The position numbers and the translations under genes are program-made. The notes beneath the pieces were generated by a model. It was not told the DNA's origin, searched no databases, and saw only the letters and a program-made list of their open reading frames with translations. From the NCBI GenBank assembly GCA_945868935.1, contig CAMBNE010000057.1:1-6685 (forward strand): a stretch of DNA of 6,685 nt. Direction: 5' to 3'. The DNA comes from an uncultured Clostridia bacterium (GTDB taxonomy: Bacteria > Bacillota > Clostridia > Oscillospirales > Acutalibacteraceae). Shown here one piece after another: positions 5,060 to 6,685 of this stretch; positions within the stretch are counted from its first letter, which is position 1, and the number at the start of each line of letters is the position of its first letter.

Positions 5060-5063
5060 TCGG
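5044..5063. repeat. Stem-loop, copy D, between divergent genes
   Basis: CCGACTGCAAGTGCAATCGG is identical over 20 bp to copy B. On the minus strand it is followed by seven Ts. No leftward gene ends before it, so a terminator role is not needed here. Its presence supports a promoter function (embedded -35) or insulation between the integrase and the leftward genes. Confidence 0.65.
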
Positions 5064-5074
5064 AAATTTACGTA

Positions 5075-5102
5075 TTGACAAATTTGTTGTAAATGTTACA
5101 AT
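5075..5102 (+). promoter_or_regulatory. Promoter of the integrase gene
   Basis: Consensus TTGACA (5075-5080) and TACAAT (5097-5102) have a 16-bp spacer. Transcription would begin near 5109, after the TTG at 5104, which favours ATG 5134 as the start. The perfect 10-bp palindrome ACAAATTTGT (5078-5087) overlaps the -35. Confidence 0.6.
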
Positions 5103-5133
5103 ATTGTTATATTTTGCAAAGCGAGTGATTAAT

Positions 5134-6048
5134 ATGACAATAAGCGAAGCATTTACGCTGTTTATACGTGAAAAATATGCTGAAGGTAACAGCTTAGAAA
5201 CGATGAATTATTATAATTACAACATTCCTAAATTCATTGAGTGGTGCTATGACTTTTATGACATTGAAGATGTTGAAGATTTGGATAGTACGGTATTTGA
5301 AGAATATAAGATTTATCTTCTTACCAATAAAACAAGAACGAAAAAAACTTCATTGCAAACATATTCAAGAGCAATCAAGACTTTTTTGAATTGGCTTAAT
5401 AATAATGGTTTGCTTTCAGGCGATATTGGAAAACTAACATTAATAAAAGCTGAATTGCCTAATATTGTTCCGTTGTCTGATGCTGAAGTTAGAATTTTAC
5501 TTGACTGTTTTGATAATTCATATTTAGGTATCAGAAATAAATTAATTGTGTTGCTTATGGTCGATTCCGGGCTGCGTAGGGGAGAAGTAGTTAGTTTAAA
5601 GTCGAAAGATATTAATATTGTCAATAAAACAATGCTGATTACAGGTAAGGGAAATAAAGAGCGTATAGTACCTTTCGGGGAAGAAACAAAACGTTACATC
5701 CGCATTTATTCAAATATGATTAATCAATCTGAACAGTACTTTTTTCAAAAGTCTGACGGAGAGCATATAACTAATAATACTATAAAGATGTTTTTTCAGG
5801 ATTTAAAAAAGGATAGCGGTATCAGTAGATTATATCCTCATTTGTTACGTCATACATTTGCAACAAATTACATATTATACGGCGGCGATGTTGAGGAGCT
5901 TCGAATATTATTAGGTCATACAAGTATTACTATGACTCAAAAATATGTTCATTTGGCTGCCCAACAGAGAATACTAAATCAACGATACCATAGTCATATT
6001 GATAAATTAATATGTCAATTTGAAGATACCGAGTTAAATGTTTCCTGA
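5134..6048 (+). CDS. Tyrosine recombinase (integrase)
   Basis: Integrase of 304 residues in the XerC/XerD-like size range. The N-terminal SAM-like core-binding domain spans about 1-95 (ISEAFTLFIREKY, TYSRAIKTFLNWL). The catalytic domain begins near 112. Catalytic residues visible are Arg148 (DSGLRRGE), Lys172 (GKGNKER), His236 and Arg239 (PHLLRH), His262 (LGHTS) and the Tyr271 nucleophile (KYVHL), so the enzyme appears complete. It points toward, and ends 12 bases before, the tRNA-Lys 3' fragment, the usual arrangement for an integrase and its own attachment site. No arm-binding domain precedes the core domain. ATG 5134 is chosen over TTG 5104, which lies upstream of the predicted transcript start. 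Its ribosome binding site is weak (GCGAGTG), suggesting low translation. Confidence 0.93.
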   Translation: MTISEAFTLFIREKYAEGNSLETMNYYNYNIPKFIEWCYDFYDIEDVEDLDSTVFEEYKIYLLTNKTRTKKTSLQTYSRAIKTFLNWLNNNGLLSGDIGKLTLIKAELPNIVPLSDAEVRILLDCFDNSYLGIRNKLIVLLMVDSGLRRGEVVSLKSKDINIVNKTMLITGKGNKERIVPFGEETKRYIRIYSNMINQSEQYFFQKSDGEHITNNTIKMFFQDLKKDSGISRLYPHLLRHTFATNYILYGGDVEELRILLGHTSITMTQKYVHLAAQQRILNQRYHSHIDKLICQFEDTELNVS

Positions 6049-6060
6049 AATCGGTTATTG

Positions 6061-6105
6061 CTTTTAATCAAGGTGTCCGGAGTTCGAATCTCCGATGGGT
6101 CACCA
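6061..6105 (+). other. Attachment site: orphan 3' half of tRNA-Lys(UUU)
   Basis: The segment reads as anticodon loop CTTTTAA (6061-6067), 3' anticodon stem TCAAG, a 5-nt variable loop, T-arm CGGAG/TTCGAAT/CTCCG (6078-6094), 3' acceptor strand ATGGGTC (6095-6101), discriminator A and CCA. The 5' half is missing: bases 6056-6060 (TATTG) do not match the CTTGA needed to pair with TCAAG. The break therefore falls at the anticodon loop, a classic crossover place for tyrosine recombinases. Because the native-looking hairpin and tRNA-Gln follow, this is taken as the chromosomal side of the junction. Confidence 0.8.
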
Positions 6106-6136
6106 AAAGCCGCTAAAGAGTTCCTTTGGCGGCTTT
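6106..6136. terminator. Hairpin after the tRNA-Lys 3' end
   Basis: Arms AAAGCCGC and GCGGCTTT (8 bp) plus inner AAAG/CTTT form a strong stem directly after the CCA. The plus-strand T tract is short (TTTAATT) and the minus-strand one slightly better (TTTT). It may end the original tRNA-Lys transcript. Confidence 0.6.
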
Positions 6137-6155
6137 AATTCTATAAAAAATACTT

Positions 6156-6230
6156 TGGGCCGTCGCCAAGCGGTAAGGCAACGGACTTTGACTCCGTCAC
6201 CCGTGGGTTCGAATCCCGCCGGCCCAGCCA
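6156..6230 (+). tRNA. tRNA-Gln (UUG)
   Basis: Complete tRNA with encoded CCA. The acceptor TGGGCCG pairs perfectly with CGGCCCA (6220-6226), with discriminator G. The anticodon arm is ACGGA, loop CTTTGAC, TCCGT, giving anticodon TTG (glutamine). The T-arm contains GTTCGAATC. It probably belonged to a tRNA-Lys/tRNA-Gln cluster before the element entered the Lys gene. Confidence 0.95.
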
Positions 6231-6231
6231 T

Positions 6232-6269
6232 AAAAAATAGAACCACCCTTTTGGGTGGTTCTATTTTTT
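6232..6269. terminator. Bidirectional terminator between tRNA-Gln and the chloride channel gene
   Basis: A perfect 17-bp stem (AAAAAATAGAACCACCC with its complement) with loop TTTT and T6 runs on both strands. It serves the rightward tRNA-Gln and the leftward gene ending at 6304. Confidence 0.9.
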
Positions 6270-6303
6270 ATAAAAACATCTAATCATTTAGCGGCTTATC
6301 TGA

Positions 6304-6685
6304 TTATTTTGTCAGCAAAGCCTTAGGAGTTTCAATGAATTTAGCTGCTATTGCAGCAAAGAGCATAATAGGAATCAGCTTAACAGGGAAAACAATCATT
6401 AAAAGCAGTACAGTAGCAAGCGGTTTTTTCAAAGTGTGACCGACAAGCGCAGTAGTGACAACACTTGCGCAGAATACAGCATCAATCCCAAGAAGAATAC
6501 TCATTGCACATCCAATGCATATTCCGCAGAAGATAACAGGGAAGAAGTGACCGCCTTTCAGCCCCGAATCAATACAGATATTTGTCAGCAGCAATTTCAC
6601 AACAGCAATCAGAATCAGCATTACAGCACCGATTGTTTCAGCGTTGTTCATCACCTCGCTAATCTGGTGTTCTCCCGAAAACATT
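6304..6685 (-). CDS. ClC-type chloride channel/transporter, C-terminal part
   Basis: The last about 127 codons of a gene that continues beyond the right edge. The visible part is highly hydrophobic with about four membrane segments. It contains the sequence GLKGGHFFPVIFCG, which corresponds to the GxFxP chloride-binding motif of ClC proteins (GIFAP in the well-studied enterobacterial ClC), followed by GICIGCAMSILLG. After it come a TTALVGHTLKKPLATVLLLMI stretch and a final membrane helix, with no cytoplasmic CBS domains, so it is a short ClC form. ClC proteins move chloride or exchange it for protons across the inner membrane. The gene looks like resident chromosome and ends in the terminator at 6232. 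The methionine at the edge is internal, not the start. Confidence 0.85.
   Translation of the reverse strand, partial: MFSGEHQISEVMNNAETIGAVMLILIAVVKLLLTNICIDSGLKGGHFFPVIFCGICIGCAMSILLGIDAVFCASVVTTALVGHTLKKPLATVLLLMIVFPVKLIPIMLFAAIAAKFIETPKALLTK

Noticed and set aside
5041..5063. Stem-loops as CRISPR repeats or integrase arm-type sites
   Set aside because: There are no regular spacers, and copies lie next to genes up to 4.5 kb from the attachment site, always with the same promoter geometry.
5313..5624. Leftward 103-codon frame opposite the integrase
   Set aside because: It is antisense to a complete integrase gene with all catalytic residues, and it has no supporting features.
6095..6283. 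Rightward 62-codon frame over the tRNA region
   Set aside because: It overlaps the tRNA fragment, tRNA-Gln and two hairpins, and is an artefact of stable RNA sequence.

Overview
The window looks like the right-hand end of an integrated mobile element in a low-GC Gram-positive gut or rumen bacterium, most likely a Ruminococcus-like member of the Clostridia. The evidence is A+T-rich DNA, strong AGGAGG-type ribosome binding sites, two secreted proteins with cellulosome-type dockerin modules, and a SpoVG-family protein. The species assignment is inference.

Layout, right to left. Positions 6304-6685 hold the 3' part of a leftward ClC-type chloride channel gene. It is separated by a strong bidirectional terminator (6232-6269) from an intact tRNA-Gln(UUG) at 6156-6230. 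These look chromosomal. At 6061-6105 lies an orphan 3' half of a tRNA-Lys(UUU), starting exactly at the anticodon loop. It is probably one attachment-site end of the element, and identity with a tRNA stops 12 bases past the stop codon of a tyrosine recombinase gene (5134-6048). Left of the integrase, all genes are leftward: two small unknown genes (4746-4997 and 4477-4665), parA (3602-4390), parB (2368-3609), a spoVG-like gene (2102-2371), an unknown 158-residue gene (1528-2004), a frameshifted dockerin/leucine-rich-repeat gene (890-1457), a 34-codon gene (774-878), and the start of a dockerin/Ig-like gene that runs off the left edge. There is no gene-free stretch above 300 bases.

The most striking signal is a repeated regulatory cassette. 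A perfect 15-bp palindrome, TGGACAA-W-TTGTCCA, occurs four times: in front of the dockerin/LRR gene, in front of parA, in front of the 62-residue gene, and once inside parB. In the three promoter copies it sits exactly 16 bp from an imperfect stem-loop (CCGACTGCAAGTGCAATCGG type). In two of these copies the 16-bp linker carries a TATTAT -10 box, and the stem-loop itself supplies a TTGCAC or TTGCAT -35 with a 16-bp spacer. The stem-loop follows directly after the preceding stop codon, so one short module seems to terminate one gene and start the next. A fourth stem-loop stands before the 83-residue gene, where the palindrome is replaced by an unrelated imperfect repeat.

Together these suggest (inference) an element that partitions or maintains itself with ParA/ParB and controls its genes through a shared operator that may also be the ParB site. 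Its cargo appears to include secreted dockerin proteins that could attach to a cellulosome-like complex. The left end of the element, any relaxase, replication or conjugation genes, and the reconstituted tRNA-Lys lie outside the window.
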